Origin: Tubulanus polymorphus
Lineage: Eukaryota > Nemertea > Palaeonemertea > Tubulaniformes > Tubulanidae
Length of the DNA stretch: 64,000 nt
Assembly: GCF_964204645.1 (NCBI RefSeq)
Contig: NC_134025.1
Span: 10,669,001-10,733,000, forward strand
Reading direction: 5' to 3'
Every line of letters starts with the position of its first letter. Position 1 is the stretch's first letter. The notes under the pieces were generated by a model that did not search any database, had not been told where the DNA came from, and was given only the letters and a program-made list of their open reading frames with translations. The translations under genes and the position numbers were made by a program. Positions 44,881-56,054 of the stretch are shown one piece after another.

Positions 44881-47800
44881 TATATAGCGCAAGTATCCAA
44901 ACTAGAGTCTGTTCAAATGTGCTCCAAACTTGGTATTATTACCCCTTCTAGATCAATTTCGAGGGAACAGCAACATTGAAAGTGAAATTAAGGGAAATCT
45001 TTCAATTTTCAGATAAATTGAAATTAGTCAAACTACCGGTCATGAATTTTCCAAGTTTCAGGGAGGTTTGTTTCCATTTGAAAAAAATATGCCAAGTGTT
45101 TAAGTAAATACCTAGCCAGATAATCGAAATATAGGTGTCCTCAAAAAAGAATCAGCTATTCAGAGAAACAAGACCCTCTTTAAAAAAATTTGAATGATTT
45201 ACTTGTTCAAACATGTTCAAACTGAGTGGAAAGAAGTAAGCCAAATTTTTTTTTCAATCAGCTTCGCCAAAAAAGCAACAAAGTTTGCAGAAAATCGAAA
45301 TACGAATCCCACCTTTTAGTGGAAATATTAACTGTGTATCTGAGACCAAAACCTTCACTGGATTTACTTTGAAATTCAACGAATCTTTTGATGAATTATG
45401 AACTTCACTTCCTTCTACCCGGAATTTGTCATGTAACGTTGAAAGCTTCCAGCTGCGATGGATTAAAATAACAAAACCCCCATAGTGGTTTTTGATAGTC
45501 GGGTTTGAAATATGAACTCGCGCCACTAGTTGGGAACTAATATTTGTGGTAATAGCAGACGTCAGATAAGAAATGTTTGTTATAATAGCCAAATCAGACC
45601 TAACAGCGTTTATTTACAAAACAAATTCCATCTTTGTTTGCTAATCAGGGCACAAGAGCTTTAGGGGGATATCTGTAAATGCTTCGTCCGTATTATGAAT
45701 TACGGTATATTTTGATACAGATACTTACCGAAACACAAACAATTCGAACCAGCCAGATTACTTTAGATATTTCCAAATGAATGAACATCATCTTTTAGAT
45801 AATCCTGCCACGGCACTATTTATTCCTCTCTCGAGTTGCGAGGAGCAGCGCGCACAAGAAAAGAGAGAGTTTGAAAGAGAAGTATAGGGTCTGATATATG
45901 TTCCGTAGAAAGACCCAACGGATATAAATCAGGTATCCACATGTAAAGCTTACAACATCTGGCAACACACGGTTCTACACAGGTATCGAATGCTACATTT
46001 TACAGGTATTTCCACTCTAATCGGCTAATTCAAAACCTCAAGGGGCAGATCAGGAAATTCTAGGATTACTGTTTTGGGGGTGGGAGGCACAGGAGCGCAC
46101 CTCAGGCCCAATTCAGGGAGGTTTGCACCCCAAAAATAGAGCTTAAAACCAAAAAATACATCATTGGAAGACATTAACTAATTTTTGGAAATACAGAGAA
46201 CAAGCTTAGGTATCAGTTCAATATTTTTCATTTTCCCGTAAAATATCAAGGCAACTCGACATTGTTAGCGGGGTGCGAACCCCCTGCACCCTCCCCTCGG
46301 ATCCTCCCCCTGGGAGATGGAAAAGCGAGCAATTGAAAAACCTTTGAAAAAGTTGTTTTTAAGCACATTCATAAGAATTTGAGGTATCCCATAAATGGTT
46401 AAAATAGTGAAAAGATGGCCAACTGGGTTAATGCAAATAAGCAAATCCAAACTGTTCATAAAAAATTCAAAGATACGACCAGTAAAAACGCTTTGAATGT
46501 GTGAAGACCACTTGAATATATGAAAACTGCAATGATTATCTTGTATTTATTCATACAAGTTAGAAATTCTCATTCTTTCAAATGGCAGATGGACCTCAAA
46601 ATCAACAGCTTTTTACTAGGACCCAATATAATGCATAATAAAATGAAAATAATGCAAAATAATGCATCAAACATTAGGGTTATTTTCTGTCTGACTATAA
46701 TACATTACATTTATTTATAGTTCTTTTTATCTGGACGATAATTGTAGTGGAAAGTAGTTGAATAAATGTTTTCTTCATTGTTTCTTTGACCAGGTTAACA
46801 GATACAGGAGCGAAGAAAACCAGGTGTGGCCAGGTGTTGTTACCATGTATAGATCATCTTTGAACAGGAAATCTGTGATTTTTTGGTGGAATGGTTCACT
46901 ATGGGATTTGCACAAGCAATTTGCAAGAAGCATCAATCATAGCTGAGCAGAACTTTTGCTCCCTCTCGCTAGTCGGATGTACTTTATTGCTCTCCATAAC
47001 AATAAAAGCGAAATCAACCACGACTAAGCTCAAATCTACACTCGCCACTCAAGACGAGTGTGATCACTGCCCAAAGCAAAACTATCACCATTAAATGTAA
47101 AGCATGCATACCCATTAGGAAAATGTTGGGCATTGAAAACTATAGACATATATAACGAATCCTACACTAGTATAACGAAAGATGAAGTCTGAAATAATAT
47201 AATGATTCGATGTTTCGACTATAACCTAATAGCAAAAGTCTCTTTATGTATTTCTGCTAATAGTCATCTTCAGGATTAGGTTATCGTCAAAATGATGAAT
47301 CAATAAATTACTAGCTTTTTCGGACTTCATTTTTCTCATCATATCAGTATGGGATTCCCTATATATCATCGCAACACCGACATAGCGTTTCATCAATGGT
47401 TTATATGAAAGCTATAGACCTTTACCTGAAATGCTTAGATATAAAGGATTCTTTAATACCCTTTGAAACACAATTGTTGTTAATTAGTTAATAGTAAGAT
47501 GAATATATTAGATCATTAGTCAGCGAATATAATGCCTTCTACATCGCAGTCTTTCTTTGAACTATGAACGACCCCATTTCCCTGGGTGAGATCATTCTAT
47601 TCATCTCAAAAACTAGCACAAGTACTGGTAGTCCGGGGTCACGCGAGTTTGCTTTTTGCGATGCGCGCGAGCACTCACCCGTAATGAAGTTTTAGCTAAG
47701 CACTGCGTATCTTCTTTCGCGTTGGCTACGGAAGTAGGTTGAATCACACCTGGCGGGATCGGGCACACTTGACTACTCGGCGCTCTGCGACCGTAATGCG

Positions 47801-50510
47801 CGAACTGCACTAAAATGGTCGTGCCCTTCGGACATCTCATGTTCAGCACGTTTCCTCGGCAAGCGTGCTTTTTGAACGTAAAAAGCGTGCTCGCCAGAAT
47901 CCCTGCAATGAAAAAATGGGAAAATAGTCTTCAGAACAAATACTTGGCAATATACCTATGAAATTTGGGAAATTCACGTGTTATCATCATCTACTATCAT
48001 CAACTCCAGCGGCCAAATTTTTAGGGTTGAAAAGATTCAAAATTTTGGAAAGGTTCAAAATGAAAGATTGTTCAATAATAAGGGCAATGAAACTATTTTC
48101 ATTCATAAGTTCCACAGTAGTAAGAAAAAATCATTCCATTAATGATTCCATTTTCAAATATTTAACTAGAGTCTAACCAAAGCGTCACAATACCCATCGA
48201 TGAAATATAAAATTTACATTAAGAACAGGAATTTCCCTAGAAATGTGTCACATATAGCCAATACATTGTCAGGAATGCCTTTTTCTTCGGCAAATTTCCT
48301 ACTTCCTTTGAACGGTAATCAATGGATCCGATTACCGCGATCGTGTTTAGAACAGGTAATGCCACAAATGACGTAAATTCAGGAAATTAATCCTACGCAA
48401 ACAAGTCAGCGATCTATTTCCGATCCGCTTGACCTCGTAAAGAACCACAATCGACAACAACGTCAGAGCAAGATTCGAATAAGGGTATCCGGTTATTAGT
48501 GTGGTTTTTTGGCAAATGTGAAAGTTTTAGGGCTCACAAGGGTTGAGTTTACTGTTTACCATGAACAGCAAAATAACACCACCATCGAAATAGAATACTC
48601 TAAACTTCGCCTAATTTGACAAACTGGGACCAGCAAAATTGGTATGAGATAAGCGAAGTCAGAGTTAAAGAAAGGTAAGATAAGTCCAAGCAAAGTGAGG
48701 TTTACTAACATAAATGCACATTCTAAAGATTATAAACTCAAATAACTCAATAATTGGGTATATCAAGGGACCATCATAAGGTGCGACCATTGGCAAGAGT
48801 GGTTTCATGATAATGGCTTTCTGCCTTAAGATTGAAGATGCCAATCCCGGATATAAAATGTAATTCATAAATTGTTACGATACACGTATGTCTTCTTCGT
48901 TGACTTATAAATTGGAATTGATTAAGCGCGTGTATGGAAGAACTACTACACTGAGAAACCTATCCAATTATGTGTGATATCACTGCGGATATTGAACATC
49001 AACAATAGTCCTATTAACATATAATAATCAAACTTTCATGAGTGATTAGTCATATTCGTAGAGAAGTATTGATTGGGCAAATACTCTCCAGCAGCACTCC
49101 TGCTCCAGTAGATATTTCAAACAAAGAAACAGCTGGACCATGATACTGCACATCAGTAACCTTACTACTTATATAGTTTCAAGATATACCATCAACTTAA
49201 ATAGAAGTTTCTCACTAAGTTGGACTCAAAACTTCGAAATGACTCGCTGTTATGGGTTAGAGCACATTTTCCATGAAGGAAACTAATACAGTTTAGTAGA
49301 TTGAAGCTTCATTTTGAAACTGCTATTGAAACTCCAGTCCAATGGGCCAATTGCTCAATAATCAGTCTTTAAATAGACCATTGAGTCTATTTATTGTCAC
49401 CACATTACCTCCTGTCTTGCTTTTAGTCTTAAATTTCCTTTGTAAATTATTATTCGAAGTAGAAGAGTCATTATCCTTCATCTATACATGTTGTTCAACT
49501 ACCTGAAATGTCCTTTATACAGGATGTCCTTGTTTTTTATCTTAAAAAAGGGTATATTCCTTCTTGATTTAAGGTGGTCCTCATATGGACCGGGGAACTG
49601 GCTCTGTAGTTTTCTGATTAACTTGAACCACTGAAGACTGTGCAAACAGTCCAGGTAGGCCCTATATACCTTTAAAAGATGGAGGTTAGGTGTCCTTTAA
49701 AGTTTCAAAGTCAGTGAAGAGTTGTTTAGATGTAAATATGATAAGCAGCTGGTGAATATATGGAAAGAAAATTTTGACTACCTGATCAACTGAAAAGTAA
49801 CCCAAAGGCAGCTAGTGAGCTAAGCCTACCCCAGCGAGTCTGATGTTTACTACAGTTTTTATGCTAATTTTAACAGAATCATATGAACAATTTCATTTGA
49901 ATGACTTCAAAATTCTTGATCATTTATAGATACATTCCAAAAAATGAACAACTTTGAATTAAATATTCCAAAAATATCCTGGTTATCAATATCAACCTTA
50001 CACCAAAAATACAATAAGAGTATGATCTTTAAGAGTATTTTTTTATAATACTTTTAACTGATTGTTAATGAAAATTTTTTCAATCACCAATTTTGCAACT
50101 GGCGACATTTTAATTTTATTCATATAACTGTATCACATCGACACCATTGTTATCAGAAACTGAGAATACATTTATTACTTGATAGTTGTTTCGAATATTC
50201 AGCTTATCCAAAAAATTCAGAATGATTGAATTATGAAAAATAAGATTAATTACCCATAATACCAAAAGTCCAGCTAAACTTTTAACAGAATGATGAAGAA
50301 ATAAGTACTGGTAGTGAAAATTGGCTAATTTTCTAAAAAAATATCATCTTTTTGGTTAAAACAATTGAAAATGAAAAAAAAAACTTTATAGGCCGAGGTC
50401 TGTTCTATTTTCTTCTTACCACTGTTCCTAGAATCTGGCATCAAAGCGCCCGACATGAATGACAAAGTACTCAACAGTACAAGCCAAATGAAAACTTCAG
50501 TCATGGGCAT
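36815..50510 (-). CDS. EVA1C: EVA-1 homolog C: two SUEL lectin domains, single-pass membrane protein
   Basis: In worms EVA-1 is a SLT-1/Robo co-receptor in axon guidance, and EVA1C binds heparin-like glycans. Exons in transcript order: 50420-50510, 47679-47902, 43122-43248, 41209-41364, 40873-41019, 38740-38916, 37341-37436, 36815-37170. They total 1374 bases, 457 aa (human 441). Residues 1-22 are a signal peptide ([13 protein letters not shown] core). SUEL domain 1 spans about 40-147 (C-x-G-N, then [16 protein letters not shown]) and SUEL domain 2 about 152-248 ([10 protein letters not shown] to [17 protein letters not shown]). A linker with NET and NNT glycosylation sites follows, then a membrane span at about 346-370 and a cytoplasmic tail ending [10 protein letters not shown], close to the EVA1 signature GTRSLNRYY. 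Introns total about 12 kb and hold a SINE, a TAA microsatellite and foldbacks. Confidence 0.96.
37905..37972. repeat. ATC/ATT trinucleotide-rich tract (EVA1C intron)
   Basis: Degenerate runs of ATC and ATT triplets in the intron between the exons at 37341-37436 and 38740-38916. Confidence 0.8.
39590..39683. repeat. One-sided cluster of GGTAAAAATGCC modules (EVA1C intron)
   Basis: Four inverted modules of about 17-20 bp, each with GGCATTTTTxCC. They resemble the ends of the elements at 28941 and 52301, but no matching opposite end was found, so it may be a truncated copy. Confidence 0.45.
41499..41586. repeat. Foldback element, CCAGTTCCACAG termini (EVA1C intron)
   Basis: An 88-bp hairpin. 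The left end TCCAGTTCCACAGTTGTGAG pairs with the right end, which inverted reads ACCCAGTTCCACAGTTCTGAG minus its first base. GAGTTAA follows in both arms. Confidence 0.6.
43254..43618 (-). mobile_element. tRNA-derived SINE with TTATTATT tail (EVA1C intron 2)
   Basis: Read on the minus strand it starts near 43618 with a tRNA-like head (AGAGCATTTGACC as an A-box candidate, GGTCGTGGGTTGGAACCCC as a B box). A body follows, then CTGCGCTATATGAATG and a TTATTATT tail at 43254-43305. The 3' part recurs at 44880-44945. The tail abuts the acceptor of EVA1C exon 3 (exon edge at 43248). Confidence 0.65.
44670..44945 (-). repeat. Expanded TAA microsatellite with SINE 3' end
   Basis: About 210 bp of TAA units interrupted by TGA triplets, followed by ATAGCGCAAGTATCC and GTGCTCCAAACTTGGTATTA, the same 3' segment as the SINE at 43254-43618. 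The poly-Tyr, poly-Ile and poly-Asn frames here are microsatellite translations. Confidence 0.85.
45729..45791 (-). other. EVA1C: Candidate alternative first exon of EVA1C
   Basis: On the minus strand an ATG-ATG opens 21 codons, [20 protein letters not shown] plus one Ser, ending at a strong donor TCG/GTAAGT. It ends in phase 0 and EVA1C exon 3 (43122-43248) begins in phase 0, so the two would join in frame. The result would skip the main signal peptide and the first half of SUEL domain 1. A CG-rich, promoter-like stretch lies just upstream (45830-45860). Confidence 0.35.
46039..46312. mobile_element. hAT-like MITE, GGATC termini (EVA1C intron)
   Basis: The left end CAAGGGGCAGATCAGG and the inverted right end CAGGGGGAGGATCCGAG bound 274 bp. 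A GC-rich inner block near the right end (GCGGGGTGCGAACCCCCTGC) is also self-complementary. Confidence 0.4.
47155..47360. repeat. Foldback element with GAAGTCCGAAAA arms (EVA1C intron)
   Basis: The left arm reads GAATCCTACACT..GATGAAGTCTGAAA and ..ATAACCTAAT. The inverted right arm reads GAATCCCATACT..ATGAAGTCCGAAAA and ..ATAACCTAAT. It spans about 206 bp. A deleted relative lies at 60565-60670. Confidence 0.55.
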
Positions 50511-51386
50511 GATCTTCTTCTGTGCTGCTGAGATACAGATGCGAGTTTTAGCTGCGCTACATCTTGTTTAAATCCTTTTTCTTATTAAGAAAACTTTGTA
50601 TCGAATATAATAAACATCCTCGAGTTCCTTGTCTTTGTGTATAAAATCAACAAGAATATCACCCGCTAATCGATGTAATTTGAAATCATTCCGGCTTTTA
50701 CAACAATCACGGCTTGTCACCACCACAATCAGTGTATGTCTACTACAAACTACTATTACTACAACTCTAATCACTTCAATGTGGTGTTCAGAGAGTAGTT
50801 AGTCGGCATTAGATCTACAGTGTCGCCATCTAAAAGCAGATCTAGGAACTATGTTGCCATTCACTACCAAAGTAAACAACATGGCTGACAGTTAAACTCT
50901 AACAACAACACCTCTCAGTGATGATTGAAGGATATAAAAGGAATATTTAAAGAAAAGTAATACAAGGTCCAAAGTAACCATAATCCTCATTCTCTACAAT
51001 GCCAATTCATAGAAATATGTTAAATCTATACAATTTAGGGTTCGCAAGTTTTTTTATTGATGTTTTTTCTAATGAAATGAATTTAATCATTAGTGTACTG
51101 TGTATACACGTCGTAGGCCTATTAGCATTGGCTATTTTCTTTATTAGGCCTCGAGGAGCAACTGCAGTTTCGGTGTCCCTAATGGTTATGCACCTAACCT
51201 TACCTAACCATAACACTATTGTTTAATAAAACTGGTGCCACATAGATAGTGGAAAGGTGACCTAAACTGTAGTTAGACCGAAATACCTCTAAAGCCTAGT
51301 CCAAAAACACTCAGCAGATCCTGGGGCCTTTTCTTGAATTCCCTTGTGAATTCTAAAAAGCTGATCCTATATAAATTAACTTTCAG
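50511..51386. promoter_or_regulatory. Divergent promoter region of EVA1C and the C6orf118-like gene
   Basis: About 880 bp between two divergent start codons. It contains an RFX half-site GTTGCCAT at 50853-50860 and a forkhead site GTAAACA at 50872-50878, 12 bp apart. RFX plus FOXJ1-type sites are the usual signature of cilia genes. A CTTTCAG acceptor at 51386, six bases before the plus-strand start codon, implies a 5' UTR intron for that gene. Confidence 0.45.
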
Positions 51387-51392
51387 GTGAAA

Positions 51393-54300
51393 ATGGCTGG
51401 AAAGTTAGCCAGAGAAAGCAGTCTACGCGAACTTCTCGATTCCTTGCACCGAGCCCATAAAAATGACATAAACGATTTCAGCAGCGGCCACTTGAACGAA
51501 TCCAATCTATGGAAGCCGTCGGAAAAAGCTACTCACCAGTCTTGGAACAGCGCGACGAAGAAAATACCGACGTTAGTGAAAAGAAGCCACATTCCGAAAC
51601 GTCCCGAGGATTTAACGAAACAGAACAAAATGAAAGAGACGATGTTGAGTTTCAGCCTCGGTACGAAAGACATTTTACCGTTGCCGAGGCAGAAAGTATC
51701 GCCGCGTAAACGATTGCACGATCGAAAAGCGAGTTATATCGCCGACGAAGTATACGTCGAGGAAGTCCGTCTGCCCGAAATTATGCTGCCTTTAACCGTT
51801 ATAGATAACAAACAGAAAACATCGGAAATCTCCGACAAATTCGCGGGCGACGACGAGGACTCTAAACTGGCGCCGTCGCAGGCGGAAATATTAGAGAGGA
51901 ATCTATCGCACAAACTCAGGCACCATTTCATTCCTAGTCATCTGGCGTGCGTAACGAAAAAGGACCAGTACAAAACGTTCAAGACTTTCGAAACGAACGT
52001 TCTGAAAAAACAAGACGCGCAAGAACAGAACGTACTCTCAGGATACAAAGCCGTCGAACATCACGAAAAGCACTTGAAATATGTAAGTAAAGTAAGGCCA
52101 CGGTCTTCAGCCCAATTGAATAGGTGGACAATTTTACTAGTGAAGTCCGTTTCAGATGAAATGGCTGTTTAAGTGTGGGCATGAAACATTCACTAAATAG
52201 TCTTGACCATGAAAAATAAATACTAGTTTTAATTTGAGATTGGCCCTAGATGTAGATTATGCTGACAGTGTCTCAAGCTTGGTGTAGATGGGTGACTGTC
52301 GATTGCCGGTTGCGGCAACCGGTATACGGTAAAAATGTCCCGGGAAAAATTGTCCCATTTGTAAAGAAGGAAAAAATGTCCCAGTCTACCATTAATAACT
52401 TGGTAATTCAATGAATTCCACATCAAGCTGTCGGGTTGAGGAGTTGAGTTACTTCTTTGATCTTTTTACACTAATTACCGTACCCTTTGATTATCATAGT
52501 TTGTCTCATGAAATAATCGGTTTGATCTATTTTGAGTAGTTATAATTCTCCATCTATGATATTTAATTAAGCAACCGTGCATTCGATTGGATTGTAAAAT
52601 CTTCTTAAATTTGGCGTACCATATAATGTAAATAAACATATATCAAATTATCGTGTTCACTTGAAAATAAGGCTTATTTCTTTTTAACTAATAACCAAGT
52701 TTGTTCTGTGGTGATCTCTGAGTTGGGTTATTTCACTAAGATATCCACTAATCGTTCCTTTTGATTATCAGGATTACCCTGAAATTTCTCTCATGAAATA
52801 ATGGTTTTGATTTTTTACTGAGTTGACACGTTCTCAATAAGCAAAATGAGTTGATGGGACATTTTTTCCGGGACATTTTTTCCCGGGACATTTTTACCTA
52901 CATTCGCGGCAACCAGCAATCAGGACTGCACCTAAGTCTACTCACTGAAAGTTACTTTGGAATTATTCAAAATGTTTAAATTATCGAGAATTTCACATGG
53001 TTGTCAGACATATACTATTGCTCAGGTTTGTTTTCTAGGACTTAGATAATCTTAGTCAACACGGATATGGTCCAAATTTCCATAGGCTACAGATATACAG
53101 CAATGTGTTCGACGACCTGATTCAGGACTGTTCATCATTTGGATATATATTTCGAACCATCAAGGTAAATGTTTTACCCAAATAGGCCTCAATACCATGG
53201 CTACAAACGAGGTTCTAATAGACCTATTACCATTCTATTCTAACCTTGTTAAACATTAAACAACCTTTGAATGACTTTGTCACTATACATTGAGCTTAGC
53301 TGTCGAGTTGGAAGGTTAGATAGGTCGAAATGAAGTAATAGAATCATTTTCATTCCTTCTCCGAAAATTTTCCAGAAAGAATATGACGCATACATAGCCC
53401 ATTTGCTAGACGCTCAGCCCTCTCAACACCAGTTGTTAGAAAACCAAATCGAACAGCTCATGCAACGGGGAACGTCGAACCCGATAGCGATGAACCAACA
53501 GCGCAAACGGCTGAAAGGTCTCGAACAAGAAGCAAAGCAACTCTTAGATCTTAATGATCGGTAGGATTTTTCTGTCTATAAACCGGCATCTTTTTGATAC
53601 CTAGAACTCGAAAGAAGGCCTATTTTTGCGGCAAATATGAAGTGATGTTTTCGGGATAAGCCAATTTGTTTTTTGTATTTTCCAGGCTTCGAAAGCAGAT
53701 TCAAGATGAAAGAGAGGAATTGGCTAATGCTCCAGAAATAGGTAAACGTCAAACCACACAGAGAAAAACCACTACTCCGTGGTCAAACTCCATTTCTGAT
53801 GGATTGGTTGTACAGTTGTTATAAGCCTACTAGTGAAAGAATTTTTTGATTTAGTAGTTGAATCTTTAATATTTCCTTTCTATTCTCCAGCTACGCCACG
53901 GGTGCAGCAACGTAAAACTGCACCGCAGTTAAATCTAGGTGAACAAGTGGAACATACGAAAGCTACGATACTAGAAAAGCTGGACGAAATGAGGACGATT
54001 CAGGAAAGACTGCGCGACAAATATGTTCCAGCGACTGTAATACAGCATTTAGAACAATGTGTCAAAGACACAGAGGTACGCATAGGACAGTCATATTACA
54101 GCCTTATATTAGGCTTAATCTGAATGCTTTCCATCAATAAACAAAAGTATAGATAATACTGTAATGTCAGACCTTACTACCTAAAATCTTTAATCGTAGT
54201 AGTTTTCACTAAATTGAGAATAATTTGACGTCAAAAATACTACCCTAGTTTAATTGAAAATGAACTACAAATTGTTCTGATTTTTTGAGTATTTTGATAT

Positions 54301-55640
54301 TTTTGGGGTTGTTGAGGTAGGAACTACTCTGTAATGTAGATTGATCTCTGGCGCCTGATTTTAGAGATAAGCTTCACCTCCTAACCCTCGGGTTAACTCA
54401 ACTGGTATCGTATTAATCTGTGAGTTAACAGTGGGCCAAAGTAAAATCTCGATTATAAAACTAAGGTAATCGCCTTACAATATATGTCTCTATGCATATG
54501 TGCATGCGGAACATACACGCTTGTAGTTCATAACTAAAACTCAGTATTCTGGGGAAATGAATATATTGCAAACATTATTTTCTTGTCTCAGGCGGACAAT
54601 CACAAACTGACGAAAAAAGTTGAGTTCTATAGGGAAAACATTGAACAAATGGAGAAAGATTTGATCGCTGAAATTGAAGCCGCTGACACGAATTCGAGGG
54701 ATAAGAAGTAGGTCATGTTTATCTGTACAACTTGGAAACTATTTACAAAATAACAAAAATTGATATGAAGACTTCATGAATTTTTGGTAATGCCATATAA
54801 ATCAAATCTAGATTTGATATTGATTATTGATTATCTATGATATTGGCATTTTATGGATCCCTCTAATGGCTGCTGACCCCTTTATCTTCTATGATATCAT
54901 CATATTGCCATAAGATCATTTCTCTTCATATCTCATGATTTCTAGAGACTTTTTAAATAGGATTCTTGAAGGTAAAATTGATGGGCATGAACGAGAATTT
55001 GGCATGTATTTTAATACTTTCCCCACAATTACGAGCATTCCTAAAATCACTTAGAAGCTGTCATACAGTAAAAATTTCATTTCACAGAACTCCTTAATTC
55101 CCTCCGCCAAGAATACTTTAAGGTACCCATCACCAGGAGTTTCATTCGAATGTGTTTCTATGAACAAATGTATCTATCTAAATCCAAGTATTTAAACAAT
55201 TGTTAAATATTCGAGTAAGGCTAAAGGCTAAAATATAGAATATTAAAGACTTTTTTATCCCACAAATTTTAGAACAAACAACCCTTGACCAACTGGCCCG
55301 TAGCTAGGAAAATGCACCATGCACAAATTTGAGAAAATCTTAGAAAATCAACTGGCCGCTACACAATATTACATCAATCATCACCTGAAATCAGATGAGC
55401 AAATGTTGCGTACTTACGTATTTCAGGCGACTGTGGAAAGCAGTAAATGGTGGTGGTTCGAAAAAATTAGAGAACGCAGCGGCTAATTCTCCCCGAGGCT
55501 CGCCGCGTGCCGATACCGGCGGTCGTTACGAGGATCAGCAACTGAAAATGAACGAAGAAGGAAGGGAAAATGATGACATCCAAGATGATGAAAATGACAC
55601 TGATGACGAAGAATCAAAATGGAATTGGTATATTTCATGA
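51393..55640 (+). CDS. C6orf118-like coiled-coil protein (TSNAXIP1_N-type domain)
   Basis: Role unknown; related proteins are testis- and cilia-associated. Exons: 51393-52082, 53039-53164, 53376-53560, 53686-53741, 53891-54075, 54592-54707, 55427-55640. They total 1572 bases, 523 aa. The start is the ATG at 51393; the frame opens at a GTG six bases earlier, at an acceptor. Residues 1-230 are polar and low in hydrophobics. Residues 231-352 hold a TSNAXIP1_N-like stretch (YSNVFDDLIQDCSSFGYIF, KEYDAYIAHLLDAQPS), with NDRLRKQIQDEREEL beginning a coiled coil that runs through 353-453 (EKLDEMRTIQERLRDKY). The acidic tail has DDIQDDENDTDDEES. Naming rests on remembered similarity to human C6orf118 (469 aa); TSNAXIP1 itself is the alternative. 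The ~950-bp first intron holds a modular inverted-repeat element. Confidence 0.8.
52301..52921. mobile_element. Inverted-repeat element with modular GGTAAAAATGTCCC ends
   Basis: Both ends start GATTGCYGGTTGC and then carry two or three modules of the type GGTAAAAATGTCCCGGG, inverted relative to each other. The 621-bp unit also holds an internal imperfect direct repeat (TTTGATTATCA and CTCATGAAATAAT twice). No coding frame. It lies in intron 1 of the C6orf118-like gene. Confidence 0.65.
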
Positions 55641-56054
55641 TTCATAAGATCCAAAAAACTTTGTATAGCAAGAGCAGTTACATGTGATGTTTTGGATGAC
55701 AAAAGTTATGTTAACGTAAATAGGTGCTTCAAAACATCTTTTTGTGCCATAACGTATATTAATGGTAATTCTTATGGATTTAGTGTTTAAATTGATTGAA
55801 ATTTGTTTATGTACAATCTATGTATAAACTAATTGTTGTTAATTCATTATCACTCGCCTTGATATTTTTGTTGTTGTCTAGTACTTACTCTGTTACTAGG
55901 ACTGGTACGTATATTCTCAGTTTACCAAAAAATCTCATCTATTACAAGGAGGAAAAAGCCATTCTCCAGGCCTTTATTGCTTACCTCCAATCCATATATC
56001 ACCTAAGCACTGTCATTAACATTACCTCCTCACAATTATTGATTGACTGCTGGC
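55641..56054. other. Short AT-rich stretch after the C6orf118-like gene
   Basis: Presumed 3' UTR and flank. No canonical AATAAA was found in the first 200 bp after the stop, and nothing else was seen. Confidence 0.4.

Noticed and set aside
44533-44951. ORFs of poly-Tyr, poly-Ile and poly-Asn
   Set aside because: Translations of the TAA microsatellite.
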